NCBI RefSeq assembly: GCF_028473665.1
Contig: NZ_CP098774.1
Location: 248,001-312,000, forward strand
Reading direction: 5' to 3'
Length of the DNA stretch: 64,000 nucleotides
Source: Sphingomonas sp. QA11
Lineage (GTDB): Bacteria > Pseudomonadota > Alphaproteobacteria > Sphingomonadales > Sphingomonadaceae
This document shows, one piece after another, positions 49,626 to 57,702 of this stretch (the stretch's first letter is position 1; every line of letters begins with the position of its first letter). The notes beneath the pieces are model-generated. The model saw only the letters and a list, made by a program, of their open reading frames with translations. It made no database searches and had not been told where the DNA came from. Position numbers and translations under genes: made by a program.

Positions 49626-50506
49626 GCTGCCGAACGCTCCGTCGGATGCCGCGCCTGAAGCCAGGCGAGGCTGGCGGCTGCGTCGAGCGGTGGCGGCACG
49701 ATGCTGCGCGCCCGGCGCGGTTCGAGCAGCAGTGCCTCCCGGAGGCGCGCCGCTGGAAGTCGCGGGTAGAGCGACCGTAACAGTGCCAGGGTGCCGGTGA
49801 CGAACGCCGTGGCGACGCTCGAACCGCCCATGATGCCCGCTTTGTCCGGCGCGAGCGCGCCGCGTATCCCGGCGGCAGGGGCGGAGAGGCCGCGACGGCC
49901 GATGCCCGGCCCGAGGTTGGAACGCAGGTCGATCGATCCATCCGCCAGGCTGGCGGCGACCGGGATCACCCAGTCGTCAGCGAACAGCCATACCGGCCCG
50001 AGGCGCGCCTGGTTGCCCGATGCGGCGACCAGCAGCGTGCCCGCCGCCCGGGCGCGGGAACAGGCATCAAGCATCTCGGGAATGGCTCGGGGACTGCCGG
50101 CTGCGATGCCGACGCTGAGGTTGATCACGTGAATACCTGTATCGATCAGCCGGTGGATGGCATCTGCCAGCGCCTCCGGCCGGATGGAGGGGATAGCGCC
50201 CGGCCCCGGCAGCTCGGCGAAGACGGGCAGGCTGACCAGCGTCGCATCGGGGCAAATGCCACGAATCCCCAGCGCGCCATTGCCGACCAGCAGGCTGGCG
50301 AGGAAGGTGCCGTGCCGGCAGCCGAGGCTGTCGGCGCGCATGCAACGCGCCGCGCCGTCGCCACCGGGCGTCTCGATCAGCGCCGTGGCGAGCGCCGGAT
50401 GGCCGCCCTCCACCGCGCCGTCGATCAGCCCGACGCGCACCCCGGACGCGCGCGTTCGCGTCATGAGGGGATCGAGCTGGGCCAGGTCGAACGGGTCGGG
50501 CGTCAC
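49622..50506 (-). CDS. Cytoplasmic S8 (subtilisin-like) protease, PatA-like
   Basis: 294 residues from GTG at 50506 (GGGGAAG upstream). The catalytic triad is Asp29 (RVGLIDGAVEGGHP), His65 (LGCRHGTFLASLL) and Ser230 (MGGSSVATAFVTGTLAL), with oxyanion Asn165 in VAASGNQ. There is no signal peptide, propeptide or membrane helix, so it works inside the cell, as the PatA/PatG leader peptidases of cyanobactin pathways do. VINLSVG and the compact size also recall PatA. The adjacent PatG-like C-terminal domain supports this. It probably trims the MPGFTA protein or a modified product. Confidence 0.82.
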   Translation of the reverse strand: MTPDPFDLAQLDPLMTRTRASGVRVGLIDGAVEGGHPALATALIETPGGDGAARCMRADSLGCRHGTFLASLLVGNGALGIRGICPDATLVSLPVFAELPGPGAIPSIRPEALADAIHRLIDTGIHVINLSVGIAAGSPRAIPEMLDACSRARAAGTLLVAASGNQARLGPVWLFADDWVIPVAASLADGSIDLRSNLGPGIGRRGLSAPAAGIRGALAPDKAGIMGGSSVATAFVTGTLALLRSLYPRLPAARLREALLLEPRRARSIVPPPLDAAASLAWLQARHPTERSAA

Positions 50507-50533
50507 ACCGGCTTCCCCGCCATGCCAGGCATG

Positions 50534-52738
50534 TCAGTCCTTTTCGAACACGGGGCGCAGCGGCGTGACCATGAAGGGGAACATGCCGGTGACGTCGACT
50601 CGCGCGGCATAGAGCTCACGCACATCGGTCTTGCGGCTGACGAAGCGAAGCGTGATGTCGACCAGCCGGCGCTGCGACCGGGTCGAAACAGGGCTGATGC
50701 CGACGCCCTGCAGGCTCTGGTCGCGGCCGTAATTGTCGATCACCAGGCTGTAGATCGCGGGATAGCGCATCGCGAGGTAATTGACCGCGCGGTGCTCGTC
50801 GAGATCGCCGACATTGTCGATCAGCTGGGTGATGCGGTTGAGCAGGTCCTGGCCGGCGGCGACCTGGCCCTTGTCGAGCGGCAGGGCCTTCACGAATTCG
50901 TCGACGCTGAACGAATAGATCTTGCTGGCGAGGACCGTGGGCAGGGAGAGCCCGCCACAGGCGCTGGCCGGCAGCGACAAGGCGGACCGCGAGCCGATCA
51001 GCACATTGGTCCCGCCGGGCTGCGAGCCAAGAGCGAGCGAGCCGATCAACTCGGCCAGCTCGATGCCGGATTTCGGCACGACCGTGAACGTCTCTACACC
51101 GCCCACGCTGAACACCCAGCACATCTCGCGGGCGATATAGGCGTTCTCCGACTGGCTCAGCACCTGGTGGAGCACTTCGCGGTCGGTCAGGTTCACGGTC
51201 TCGGCGGAGCGCACGACCTGGGCCAGTTCCTTCTCGATGTCGATCGAGGGGAAGCGGGCATTGATCCGGCCGATCGCATAGACATAGCCCGGTCCGGCGG
51301 CTGACTCGGCGCAACTGGCGCAGCCGCAGCCGCCCGAATCCGCATGGCCGGCGGGACTTGCCTCGTCGCGGGTGGCGCTCATCGGCGCGATAGTCGTTCC
51401 GGCCTCCTGATTGGCATAGGTCATGGATTGTCCTCCTTCGGAAATATGGGCTGTGGCTGGAATGGTCGCCGGGGTGGCGGTGACCGGGTCTTTACGGGGA
51501 CGGTCGGGCTGGCGCGGGATCGTCAGGAAACCCTTTCGAACGAGCTCGCGGGCGAGGTCGGCACGATCGTCGGCCGATCCGTCGCCGGGGATCGCGCCGA
51601 CGGCGAAATCGCCGGCGGTGGCGAGGAATTCGAACGCCGGCAGCGTCGCGAGCGGCCGTCTCACATTGTCCTCCATGAAGCGGAGCACTGCCTGGTCGCC
51701 GACGGTTTCGGCGATCGCGACAAGGCCGGTGCGGCGGCGCACGATCGTCATGTCATTCAGTGCGGGGAGATGGTCGAGCACTGCCCAGTAACCGTCGGGG
51801 ATCGGCTCCTGGCCGCTGCGGTACCGCCCGCGCCAGAGATCGACGCCGCGGCCGAGATCGACCTGTGCACCGATCCGCGTCACGGCGTCGGGAGCCGCCG
51901 CGAGGTCGTGGCGGCCCGACCCGTCTTCCGCCAGCACCAGCGGAATCGCGGCGCGCAGGGTGTCGGATTCCAGCGCATCGCGGGCCAGTGCGTGCTCGGC
52001 GGCTTCGAGCCAGGTCAGGCCGTGCAGCGCAACGGTGAGATGCAGCGAGGTCTCATCCCGGTTCACCACTTCATGCCCGAAGCCGCGCGGGACGTAGAGC
52101 AGATCGCCGGGGCCAAGATCGAATTCCTCGATGAACGGCCCGGAGTCCCAGCTTCCCAGGGCCGGCAATGCCTTTTCGGCCAGCTCGATCAACTGGCGCA
52201 GCGGCTTGATGCGGTTGCCCGGCTCGAACAGGCGCCAGCGCTTCGCCCCGTGGATCTGGAAGATGAAGAAGTCGTGGGTGTCGTAATGCTTGGGATAGGC
52301 CTGGCCGTCGGGCGGCGAGAGATAGGCATTGGTGGTGACCGGGCAGACGAGCGCGCGTTCCAGCTCCCGCGTCACGAGCGCCATCGCCGGCAGGCGCCTG
52401 TGCAGGCCGTGGATGACAATCGACTTGCCCTGTTCGAAGGCGCGGTAGAATTCGTTCACCGGCGGCGGCTTGTTCATCTCGTCCCGCCCGCGGAACTGGA
52501 GATCGACGCCTTCCTCGCTGTCGGAGAGGCGATATTCCCCGGGGCGCAGGCGGCCCGTGAAAAGCAGATTGTCCACCGCGGCGAGCGAGAAGATCTGCCG
52601 GTAGAAGAGCGGCTGGCCGCGCCGGATGAGCAGCGGCCTGGTGCCCCAGTAGCTGGCGAGGAAATCGACGGGCGCAACATCGTGCAGCAGGCGCTGCAGC
52701 GTCATCTCCTCGGGCGCCGGGCTCGGATCGCCGTTCAT
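50534..52738 (-). CDS. JmjC/RoxA-like oxygenase joined in frame to a PatG C-terminal-like domain
   Basis: 734 residues. Residues 1-~420 are a cupin_4/JmjC oxygenase like ribosomal oxygenase RoxA: FLASYWGTRPLLIRRG, KSIVIHGLHRRLPAMA, then KHYDTHDFFIFQIHGAKRWRL with iron ligands His151 and Asp153, and YVPRGFGHEVVN with His222. A linker with C-G-C-A-S-C (Cys471, 473, 476) leads to GYVYAIGRINARFP, CWVFSVGGVETFTVVP, AVNYLAMRYPAIYSLV and VDITLRFVSRKTDV, which resembles the C-terminal part of PatG-type cyanobactin proteases. A perfect internal ribosome site precedes Met439, so a separate 296-residue second protein is possible. Confidence 0.75.
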   Translation of the reverse strand: MNGDPSPAPEEMTLQRLLHDVAPVDFLASYWGTRPLLIRRGQPLFYRQIFSLAAVDNLLFTGRLRPGEYRLSDSEEGVDLQFRGRDEMNKPPPVNEFYRAFEQGKSIVIHGLHRRLPAMALVTRELERALVCPVTTNAYLSPPDGQAYPKHYDTHDFFIFQIHGAKRWRLFEPGNRIKPLRQLIELAEKALPALGSWDSGPFIEEFDLGPGDLLYVPRGFGHEVVNRDETSLHLTVALHGLTWLEAAEHALARDALESDTLRAAIPLVLAEDGSGRHDLAAAPDAVTRIGAQVDLGRGVDLWRGRYRSGQEPIPDGYWAVLDHLPALNDMTIVRRRTGLVAIAETVGDQAVLRFMEDNVRRPLATLPAFEFLATAGDFAVGAIPGDGSADDRADLARELVRKGFLTIPRQPDRPRKDPVTATPATIPATAHISEGGQSMTYANQEAGTTIAPMSATRDEASPAGHADSGGCGCASCAESAAGPGYVYAIGRINARFPSIDIEKELAQVVRSAETVNLTDREVLHQVLSQSENAYIAREMCWVFSVGGVETFTVVPKSGIELAELIGSLALGSQPGGTNVLIGSRSALSLPASACGGLSLPTVLASKIYSFSVDEFVKALPLDKGQVAAGQDLLNRITQLIDNVGDLDEHRAVNYLAMRYPAIYSLVIDNYGRDQSLQGVGISPVSTRSQRRLVDITLRFVSRKTDVRELYAARVDVTGMFPFMVTPLRPVFEKD
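51432..51438 (-). promoter_or_regulatory. Internal Shine-Dalgarno before Met439 of the oxygenase/PatG-like ORF
   Basis: On the minus strand AAGGAGG is followed seven bases later by ATG at 51424 and the codons for MTYANQEAGT. This is the strongest ribosome site in the locus. It falls exactly at the junction between the oxygenase and the PatG-like part. The frame is open through the junction, so the two parts may be made both fused and separate, or the upstream gene may have lost its stop codon. Confidence 0.7.
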
Positions 52739-52947
52739 CCGGGCGATCCTTTTCCCGATGTCGCCCTTATGCTCCTGCCATCACCGCGTCGCGGATCATC
52801 GGGCGATGCGATGACGTGCATTGTTTCATCCGCGAATCATGGGTGGCGAGCTTCCCGCTGCGCCGATCTGGAGGCCGTCGTCCGGGGGGGGGCGGGACGC
52901 GGCGGGGAGGGCGGGCAAGCTCATTTCTCATCTCCCCCTTGTCTCGT

Positions 52948-52966
52948 CCGGCGAGTGCCTCGCCGG
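52948..52966. terminator. Hairpin between the MPGFTA gene and the modification genes
   Basis: CCGGCGAG (52948-52955) and CTCGCCGG (52959-52966) flank three bases, 12 bases past the stop of the MPGFTA-protein gene. No T-run follows on the minus strand, so partial termination or RNA stabilisation is more likely than a full stop. Precursor genes of peptide pathways often have such a hairpin so that more precursor than enzyme is made. Confidence 0.55.
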
Positions 52967-52977
52967 GTGCGACGGGG

Positions 52978-53439
52978 TCAGGTACCCTTGCACACGTCGT
53001 TGAGGATATTGCCGGTATTGCCGCCTTCGGAGCAGACCTTCTGCATCAGCGGGTAGAAGGCGGAGACGACCGTGCTGCACTTGATCGCGCCGTCAGGGCT
53101 TGTCCTGTTCGATTCGATGCATTTCGTGAGCATCTCGGCATAGCTGGCGTTCGGGCTGCGGCCATTGCATCGCGCGAACATGCCGATCCAGGAGCTGCAG
53201 GCGAAACCGCGCTGCCCTTGCCCGTTCTGCATATTGCTGATCGCGTCGCTCAGGCCGCTGATCGCCGCGCGTGCGGCGGAGGACAGGGCATCGCCGATCG
53301 ATTCGATGGCTTCCCTGATGAAGTCGAGGAATTGCGGTTCGACCATTCCGTCGGAATCGATGAGCAGGCTGGCGCCGCCATAATAGGCGCCCGCGGTTGG
53401 CGTGAGGCTGTTGGTCGCGGTGAAGCCCGGCATGCTCAT
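52978..53439 (-). CDS. MPGFTA-motif Cys-containing protein, candidate substrate of the cluster
   Basis: 153 residues. The start at 53439 is set by AAAGGAG seven bases upstream. The N-terminus MSMPGFTATNSLTPTAGAYY matches an N-terminal MPGFTA-x-x-SL motif I recall from other short bacterial proteins of unknown function. Residues ~36-70 are an amphipathic helix (FLDFIREAIESIGDALSSAA). The last half has six cysteines at 81, 91, 107, 121, 136 and 150. There is no signal peptide. Leader-like N-terminus, variable Cys-rich C-terminus and position before protease and modification genes suggest a RiPP-like substrate. It is not known to be one. Confidence 0.7.
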   Translation of the reverse strand: MSMPGFTATNSLTPTAGAYYGGASLLIDSDGMVEPQFLDFIREAIESIGDALSSAARAAISGLSDAISNMQNGQGQRGFACSSWIGMFARCNGRSPNASYAEMLTKCIESNRTSPDGAIKCSTVVSAFYPLMQKVCSEGGNTGNILNDVCKGT

Positions 53440-53829
53440 GTCATCGCTCCTTTGTTGCATTTTTCCGTTTCGCCCCGGGGTGGCCCTGGGAAACGGGAGA
53501 GAGGCGCGACGATCGGTCTTCTCCCGCAGGGCGATGCGATATGGCCGGCGGGATTCCCCCGCAACAAACGGTAGTGCCAATGTGGTGTTATTTCTAGGAT
53601 CAACGCGAGCGTCGTGTAAAATTATCTAAATAATTCAGTCTTGTAGCGAAGGTGCAATTATTATTGCCGCTAAACTGCTTACCAGGATGGTTACTTTGAA
53701 TGCTTGGATCGGCAGGGCTCGCCAGTTGATCGACGCGCCCGTCGATCGGGCTCGGCCGCCTTCACCTTTTCTTTCCTCAACCGGCTCTACGGTTGCGTGC
53801 CGGTGGGTTGCGCATGAGGGAAGGACAGC
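53440..53829. promoter_or_regulatory. 390-base divergent region, with an AT-rich core
   Basis: It separates the MPGFTA gene (minus) from the GGDEF gene (plus). The part from about 53580 to 53680 is strikingly AT-rich for this window, with AAATTATCTAAATAATTCAG and a run of ATTATTATT. It should hold both promoters. No convincing protein gene lies inside. Confidence 0.6.
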
Positions 53830-55029
53830 ATGAACGGAGCCGTTTTCGCGTTGGCGGTCAATGCCGGCATGGCGTTGCTGTTCGCCGCGAGCTTCGCCGT
53901 GATCGCCCTGTCGTATCGCGCCCAGCGCAGCGCGCTGTGGTTCTGCGCCGGCTTTGCCATGGGCGCGCTGACCCCCGTCAGCGAGTTGCTGGTGCGGTTC
54001 AGCGATGCGCCCGATCCTTTCGTCGTCACCAGCTACGCCACGTTCCTTGCCTCGCTCCTGCTGATGACCGCCGGACTCCAGTCGTTCCATGGCCAGCGTC
54101 GCGCCTGGGGCGTCATTGCCACCTTGTTCCTGCTGGGCATGGCGCTTCGCGCGGCGATCTGGGGCGGGGCGCGCAACACGATCGCCTATGAACTGGTCTT
54201 TCAGGTGCCGTTCGCCATCGCGGCGCTGCTTGCATCCCTGACCGCCTTCCGCGTCGGGCGCTCGAAGCCGCTCTATCTCATCTTGTCGGCCAGCTATGGC
54301 CTCATCGCCCTGCATTTCGCGACCAAGCCGTTCTTCGCCGTCGCGTTCGGCTCGGGCAGGACGGCGCAGGAATATTCCACCAGCACCTATGCGCTGTTCT
54401 CCCAGGCCTGCACCGGAATCCTGATGGTGGGCACCGGGCTCCTGCTGCTCCTGCTTGTCGTGCAAAAGGCGGTGGCTCAATCCCAGCTCGACGCTGAGAC
54501 CGATCCGCTGTCCGACATCGCCAACCGGCGCGGGTTCGACCGGCAGGCGCAACAGGCTTTTGCCCGGGCCGACCGGCTTGGCCGCCCGCTGTCGGCGGTG
54601 ATGTTCGACCTCGATCACTTCAAGGGGATCAACGATACGCACGGTCACGATGTTGGTGACCAGGTGATTGCCGCCTTTGCCGGCTTGTTGCAGCGGGCGG
54701 CGCCGCAATCTGCCATCGTCGCGCGGATCGGCGGCGAGGAATTCGCCATGCTGCTTGAGCGGACCACCGCCGAAAGCGCCTGCCTGAGCGCCCAGGCGAT
54801 CCGCGTCGCGACCGCCGATCTCGCGACCGGCGGGCTGCCGCCGGTGACCGTCAGCGGCGGCGTCGCGGAGAGGCGGAAAGGCGACAGCCTGGCCGATCTG
54901 ATGCGCCGGGCCGACCGGGCGTCCTACCGGGCCAAGGAAGAGGGCCGCAATCGAATCTGCATCGCCCGCGACCTCATCGAGCCGGCGCTCGGGCAGAATG
55001 TCGTCACGCTGAACGTCCGGCGCGCATAG
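53830..55029 (+). CDS. Membrane-anchored diguanylate cyclase (GGDEF)
   Basis: 399 residues. Residues ~1-215 contain six or so membrane helices (MNGAVFALAVNAGMALLFAA, ALWFCAGFAMGALTPVSELL, YATFLASLLLMTAGLQSF, ILMVGTGLLLLLLVVQK). A GGDEF domain follows: DPLSDIANRRGFDRQ, SAVMFDLDHFKGINDTHGHD, and active-site GGEEF at 301-305 in ARIGGEEFAMLLE. It makes cyclic di-GMP from GTP. The product-inhibition RxxD site five residues before GGEEF is not seen. It is divergent from the candidate peptide cluster. Confidence 0.93.
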   Translation: MNGAVFALAVNAGMALLFAASFAVIALSYRAQRSALWFCAGFAMGALTPVSELLVRFSDAPDPFVVTSYATFLASLLLMTAGLQSFHGQRRAWGVIATLFLLGMALRAAIWGGARNTIAYELVFQVPFAIAALLASLTAFRVGRSKPLYLILSASYGLIALHFATKPFFAVAFGSGRTAQEYSTSTYALFSQACTGILMVGTGLLLLLLVVQKAVAQSQLDAETDPLSDIANRRGFDRQAQQAFARADRLGRPLSAVMFDLDHFKGINDTHGHDVGDQVIAAFAGLLQRAAPQSAIVARIGGEEFAMLLERTTAESACLSAQAIRVATADLATGGLPPVTVSGGVAERRKGDSLADLMRRADRASYRAKEEGRNRICIARDLIEPALGQNVVTLNVRRA

Positions 55030-55063
55030 CACCGGCCGTATCGTTGTGGCGGAGGCGCCGCCG

Positions 55064-56029
55064 TCAGATCCGGTGTTCGCCCTTAACCCAGCGGACCGTT
55101 CCCGAGCTTGCGCGCATCACCACGCTTTCGGTGGTCATCACGGTCGCCTTGCGCTTCACCCCGGCGAGCAGCGAGCCATCGGTCACGCCGGTCGCGGCGA
55201 AGATGCAGTCGCCCTTGGCCAGTTCGGTCAGGTCATATTGCTTGTCGAGATCGGTCACGCCCCATTTGCGCGCGCGGGCGCGCTCGTCGTCGTTGCGGAA
55301 CAGCAGCCGGCCCTTGAACTGGCCGCCGACGCAGCGCAGCGCAGCCGCCGCCAGCACGCCCTCGGGCGCGCCGCCGGAGCCGAGATAGATGTCGATCGTC
55401 GTATCGGGGTTGGTCGTCGCGATCACGCCCGCGACGTCGCCGTCGCCGATCAGCATGATGCCGCAGCCAAGCGCGCGCAACTCTGCGATCAGCTTCTGGT
55501 GGCGCGGGCGGTCGAGCACGCAGGCGATGATGTCTGCGGGCTCGACGCCCTTGGCGGCGGCGAGCGCCTTCACATTCTCGGTCGGGCTCCGGTCGAGATC
55601 GATGATGCCCTCGGGATAGCCCGGGCCGACCGCGATCTTGTCCATATAGACGTCGGGCGCGTTGAGCAGGCCGCCCTGTTCGGCGATCGCCAGCACCGCG
55701 AGCGAGTTCGGTCCGGCCGTCGCGCAGATCGTCGTGCCTTCGAGCGGATCGAGCGCGATGTCGATCTTAGGACCCTTGCCGATCGCGGAGCCGACCTTCT
55801 CGCCGATGAACAGCATCGGGGCCTCGTCGCGCTCGCCCTCGCCGATCACCACGGTACCGTCCATGTAGAGCTCGTTCAACGCCTCGCGCATCGCCTCGAC
55901 GGCGGCGGCGTCGGCTGCCTTCTCGTCGCCGCGGCCGACGAGCTTCGAGGCGGCGATGGCGGCGGCTTCGGTGACGCGGACCATTTCGAGCACGAGAACG
56001 CGGTCGAGGACCTTGCTGGCGGTGGTCAT
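55064..56029 (-). CDS. glpX: Class II fructose-1,6-bisphosphatase
   Basis: 321 residues. Signature segments are RGDEKAADAAAVEAMREALN, TVVIGEGERDEAPMLFIGEK, DIALDPLEGTTICATAGPNS (metal-binding Asp-Pro-Leu-Glu-Gly-Thr), YLGSGGAPEGVLAAAALRCV and CIFAATGVTDGSLLAGVK. It removes the 1-phosphate of fructose-1,6-bisphosphate in gluconeogenesis. It converges on the GGDEF gene, 34 bases apart, and is preceded by the glutaminyl cyclase gene on the same strand. Confidence 0.95.
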   Translation of the reverse strand: MTTASKVLDRVLVLEMVRVTEAAAIAASKLVGRGDEKAADAAAVEAMREALNELYMDGTVVIGEGERDEAPMLFIGEKVGSAIGKGPKIDIALDPLEGTTICATAGPNSLAVLAIAEQGGLLNAPDVYMDKIAVGPGYPEGIIDLDRSPTENVKALAAAKGVEPADIIACVLDRPRHQKLIAELRALGCGIMLIGDGDVAGVIATTNPDTTIDIYLGSGGAPEGVLAAAALRCVGGQFKGRLLFRNDDERARARKWGVTDLDKQYDLTELAKGDCIFAATGVTDGSLLAGVKRKATVMTTESVVMRASSGTVRWVKGEHRI

Positions 56030-56125
56030 TGGCGGTGATTTCCCCTCGGATGTTGCGGGCGGGATAGGAGCGGGGTGTGACGTTGTCGAGACGCTAGCTG
56101 AGGAGAAGCCCCACTCGGCCAGTGG

Positions 56126-56881
56126 TCAGCCCTTGGGTGGCTTGATCTCGAACAGGGTCGGCCACAGCTTGCCAGTCACGTAGAGATGGCGGCCCCTGGC
56201 GTCCCATGCGATGCCGTTGGGAACTGCTTCTGGGTCGGTTTCTCCCACTGCGGTGATCAGGGCCGACAGGTCGATCCAGCCGATGACATGGCCGTCCGCC
56301 GGATCGATCCTGGCGATATATTGCGTGCGCCAGATATTGGCGAGGATCTCGCCGTCGACGAATTCGAGCTCGTTGAGTTGATCGACCTGGCGCCCGTTCG
56401 CCGTGACGGTGATGCGCCGCTGTTCCTTCAGGGTGGCGGGATCGAGGAAACGCAATTGGGCGGTGCCGTCGGACATGACGACCGTCCGGTCGTTGCTGGT
56501 GAGCGCCCAGCCCTCGCCGGGATAGGAGAAGCTGCCCAGCTTGCGGAAGCCGTCGAGCGTCCAGCGGAACCCGGTGTGATGCTGCCAGGTGAGGCTGACG
56601 ATCTGGCTGCCCACGGGCGCGATCCCCTCGCCGAAATAAGGCGACGGGATCGAGACGCTCCTGATCACCTTCCCGGTTTCCAGCTCGACCTTGCGGATGC
56701 TGGACTCGCCGACCTGACCGGTGCTCTCGTAGAGATGGCCTTCCCGGTAGAACAGGCCCTCGGTGAAGGCGTCCGGGTCGTGCGGCAGGGTGCGCACGAC
56801 CACGGCCGGAGCGACCGGGAGCGCTGGCGGCGCCGGGGCGGCCGCCAGCAGCAGGACCAGACAGGCGAGCTTGCGGATCAA
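56126..56881 (-). CDS. Glutaminyl-peptide cyclotransferase (glutamine cyclotransferase type)
   Basis: 251 residues from a TTG at 56881 that overlaps the dapD stop (TTGA). The signal is [20 protein letters not shown]. The five-bladed propeller has [94 protein letters not shown] and [20 protein letters not shown]. It cyclises N-terminal Gln of exported peptides to pyroglutamate. A plant-like QC family; in the periplasm here. Confidence 0.9.
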   Translation of the reverse strand: MIRKLACLVLLLAAAPAPPALPVAPAVVVRTLPHDPDAFTEGLFYREGHLYESTGQVGESSIRKVELETGKVIRSVSIPSPYFGEGIAPVGSQIVSLTWQHHTGFRWTLDGFRKLGSFSYPGEGWALTSNDRTVVMSDGTAQLRFLDPATLKEQRRITVTANGRQVDQLNELEFVDGEILANIWRTQYIARIDPADGHVIGWIDLSALITAVGETDPEAVPNGIAWDARGRHLYVTGKLWPTLFEIKPPKG

Positions 56882-57702
56882 TCCCGCAGCAATTCGTTGA
56901 TGCTGGTCTTGGACCGGGTCTGCTCGTCGACTCGCTTGACGATGACGGCGCAATAGAGCGCCGGCTTGCCGTCTCCGCCGCCCATGCTGCCGGGCACCAC
57001 CACCGCATAGGGCGGCACCTCGCCCCGGAAGACCTCGCCGGTCGCCCGGTCGACGATCTTGGTGGAAGCGCCGAGATAGACGCCCATCGACAGCACCGCG
57101 CCTTCGCCGACGCGAACGCCCTCGGCCACCTCGGCGCGCGCGCCGATGAACGCGCCGTCGCCGATGATGACCGGATCGGCCTGAAGCGGCTCCAGCACGC
57201 CGCCGATGCCGGCCCCGCCCGAGAGATGGACGTTCTTCCCGATCTGCGCGCAACTGCCGACCGTGGCCCAGGCGTCGACCATCGTGCCCTCGCCGACATG
57301 GGCGCCGATATTGACGAAGCTCGGCATCAGGATCGCGCCTTTGGCGATGAAGGCGCCGCGCCGCGCGACGGCGCCCGGGACGACACGGATACCGGCAGCG
57401 CGGAATTCCGCCTCGCCCCAGCCGGCGAATTTCGAGGGGACCTTGTCGAACGCGGGCGCGCCGGCGGAACCGCCATCGACCAGCGCATTGTCGTTGAGGC
57501 GGAAGGACAGGAGCACGGCTTTCTTGAGCCACTGGTTGACGCGCCAGCCGCCCTGGCCGTCAGGCTCGGCGACACGGGCCGCGCCGGAATCGAGCAGGCC
57601 GAGCGCGGTCTCGACGGCGTCACGCACCGCGCCGGTGGTGCCGGTGTTGACCCCGTCGCGCGCATCCCATGCCGCGTCGATCGTGCCCTGCAATTCGCTC
57701 AT
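56878..57702 (-). CDS. dapD: Tetrahydrodipicolinate N-succinyltransferase
   Basis: 274 residues. A left-handed beta-helix of hexapeptide repeats is visible: [60 protein letters not shown] and [20 protein letters not shown]. It succinylates tetrahydrodipicolinate in lysine and diaminopimelate synthesis. Two ATGs are adjacent (57705 and 57702); GGAGG is only one base from the first, so the second is preferred. It follows the HAD gene in a TGATG arrangement. Confidence 0.96.
   Translation of the reverse strand: MSELQGTIDAAWDARDGVNTGTTGAVRDAVETALGLLDSGAARVAEPDGQGGWRVNQWLKKAVLLSFRLNDNALVDGGSAGAPAFDKVPSKFAGWGEAEFRAAGIRVVPGAVARRGAFIAKGAILMPSFVNIGAHVGEGTMVDAWATVGSCAQIGKNVHLSGGAGIGGVLEPLQADPVIIGDGAFIGARAEVAEGVRVGEGAVLSMGVYLGASTKIVDRATGEVFRGEVPPYAVVVPGSMGGGDGKPALYCAVIVKRVDEQTRSKTSINELLRD

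Noticed and set aside
48870..53439. Cluster as a lanthipeptide, lasso or thiopeptide locus
   Set aside because: No LanB/C/M, lasso cyclase, YcaO or radical SAM gene is present; the motif set points elsewhere.
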